Assembly: GCA_002423325.1 (NCBI GenBank)
Contig: DIVQ01000136.1
Span: 14,190 to 20,819, forward strand
Reading direction: 5' to 3'
Source of the DNA: Anaerolineales bacterium UBA6128
GTDB lineage: Bacteria; Chloroflexota; Anaerolineae; UBA1429
Length of the DNA: 6,630 nucleotides
Notes under the pieces: generated by a model
What the model was told of the DNA's origin: nothing
The model's database searches: none
The model's input: only the letters and a program-made list of their open reading frames with translations
Translations under genes and position numbers: made by a program
Part shown: positions 6,077 through 6,630 of the stretch, in pieces
How positions within the stretch are numbered: position 1 is the stretch's first letter
Layout of the letters: each line of letters begins with the position of its first letter

Positions 6077-6475
6077 ATGAAACGGCCAGCATACCCGTTG
6101 GGCGAGCATGCTCGCGAAACGATCACCACGGTGACCGGCAAGCCTCTGACCGAGCTGACGCTGGAGGCGGTGCGCGCCGGCCGACTCGACGCGCGCGACG
6201 TGTCCATTCATCCGGACACGTTGCGGGCACAGGCTGAGATCGCCGAGGAGGCGGGCTTTACTCAGTTGGCAGCCAACTTTCGGCGGGCGGCCGAACTGGC
6301 GCTGATTCCCCAGGACAAGGTGTTGGCGGTCTACGAGGCGCTGCGGCCCTACCGCGTGCGTTACGAGCAACTGCTGGCGCTGGCCGATGAGCTCGAGGGC
6401 AACTACCAGGCCACCGAGAACGCGCGGCTGGTGCGCGAGGCCGCGGAGGCGTATCGCGAGCGCGGGCTGGGGTAG
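6077..6475 (+). CDS. pduE: B12-dependent diol/glycerol dehydratase, small subunit (PduE type)
   Basis: Gamma subunit that completes the dehydratase with the upstream fused large/medium protein. It has 132 residues against 173 in the Klebsiella protein. The alignable part starts at YPL (residues 6-8) and continues through LTLEAVRAG, DVSIHPDTLRAQAEIAEEAG, NFRRAAELALIP, VYEALRPYR, LLALADELE, NYQA and LVREAAEAY. The missing portion is the roughly 40-residue N-terminal extension, which in enteric enzymes is dispensable for catalysis and lowers solubility. The ATG at 6077 is preceded by a strong TAAGGAG (6064-6070) at 6-nt spacing, and no earlier in-frame start is needed. The gene lies 117 nt downstream of the fused gene, beyond the hairpin repeat, so the two may still share a transcript. 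No reactivase gene follows within the 155 nt left in the window. Confidence 0.94.
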   Translation: MKRPAYPLGEHARETITTVTGKPLTELTLEAVRAGRLDARDVSIHPDTLRAQAEIAEEAGFTQLAANFRRAAELALIPQDKVLAVYEALRPYRVRYEQLLALADELEGNYQATENARLVREAAEAYRERGLG

Positions 6476-6487
6476 AAAAGCCTCTGG

Positions 6488-6507
6488 CCACGAAACAGAC
6501 GAAAAAA
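6488..6507 (+). repeat. CACGAA-type repeat, third partial copy
   Basis: CCACGAAACAGACGAAAAA, starting 12 nt after the small-subunit stop, matches the opening of the repeats at 3168-3197 and 3620-3649 (same orientation as the left copy) and then diverges. Only about 20 nt are recognisable, so it may be a decayed or independent member of the same family. Confidence 0.5.
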
Positions 6508-6534
6508 CCTGGAAGCAGCGACAGTGCCGAAGAC

Positions 6535-6560
6535 AGGCAGACCGTAGTCGCAGACTGCCT
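6535..6560. repeat. Short inverted repeat downstream of the small subunit gene
   Basis: AGGCAG (6535-6540) and CTGCCT (6555-6560) form a perfect 6-bp inverted repeat around a 14-nt loop. No T-run follows, so a rho-independent terminator is not supported. Apart from this, the third CACGAA copy and a possible -10 box at the edge, nothing is recognised in 6476-6630. Confidence 0.3.
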
Positions 6561-6611
6561 ACCGCGCCGGGGTCGGTCACAAGTGGGTGCCCATGCGCGC
6601 TAGGCATTGTT

Positions 6612-6620
6612 TGGTATCAT
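6612..6620 (+). promoter_or_regulatory. Possible extended -10 promoter element at the right edge
   Basis: TGGTATCAT fits an extended -10 element (TG-N-TATAAT) with five of six hexamer bases. No recognisable -35 lies 16-18 nt upstream, which is tolerated for extended -10 promoters. It would drive a gene starting just beyond the window. Short motif, low confidence. Confidence 0.25.
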
Positions 6621-6630
6621 GACATCCGTT

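Noticed and set aside
6026..6607. 193-codon - strand frame opposite the small subunit
   Set aside because: No recognisable family; it lies over a clear PduE-type gene and its downstream spacer and has no ribosome binding site worth noting.

Overview
The window is GC-rich, densely packed bacterial DNA with long spurious antisense frames, as expected from strong G/C bias at codon third positions. It holds four complete genes of known type, one small complete gene of a poorly understood family, and the 3' end of a sixth gene. Composition, soluble multidomain histidine kinases, a GxxExxY gene beside CACGAA-type repeats and long hairpin repeats recall Chloroflexota (Anaerolineae-like) or a similar environmental lineage. 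That placement is an impression only; no rRNA or phylogenetic marker is present.

Left part (1-3078). A truncated type I-beta DAHP synthase (aroF, + strand) runs in from the left edge and stops 3 nt before the converging end of a two-component operon on the - strand. The operon encodes a soluble sensor kinase (degenerate KaiC/RecA-like domain, coiled coil, cysteine-rich GAF, HisKA_3, HATPase) and a NarL/LuxR-type response regulator, joined by an ATGA overlap. The kinase gene has a consensus -10 box placed so that transcription should start at or next to its ATG, which suggests a leaderless mRNA.

Middle (3079-3703). A short divergent control region carries the kinase promoter and, facing right, a promoter candidate with a perfect TTGACA -35. 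It is followed by a GxxExxY gene (possible PD-(D/E)XK fold), bounded by a pair of 30-nt inverted repeats (24 of 30 match). This looks like an inserted cassette.

Right part (3704-6630). Genes for an adenosylcobalamin-dependent diol/glycerol dehydratase follow: the large (PduC-type) and medium (PduD-type) subunits fused in one 751-residue protein, then a separate small subunit (PduE-type). Both lack the N-terminal extensions found on the Klebsiella/Salmonella medium and small subunits, so the enzyme is probably a free cytosolic one rather than shell-encapsulated. All main catalytic residues are kept, but a pocket glutamine (Klebsiella Gln336) is alanine, a change known from engineering to open the pocket to longer 1,2-diols. 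A hairpin repeat lies between the two genes. No reactivase gene, aldehyde dehydrogenase, shell protein or cobalamin riboswitch is visible; some could lie beyond the right edge.

The enzyme would turn 1,2-diols (or glycerol) into aldehydes. The divergent two-component system is a plausible but unproven regulator of it. The DAHP synthase is probably an unrelated neighbour.
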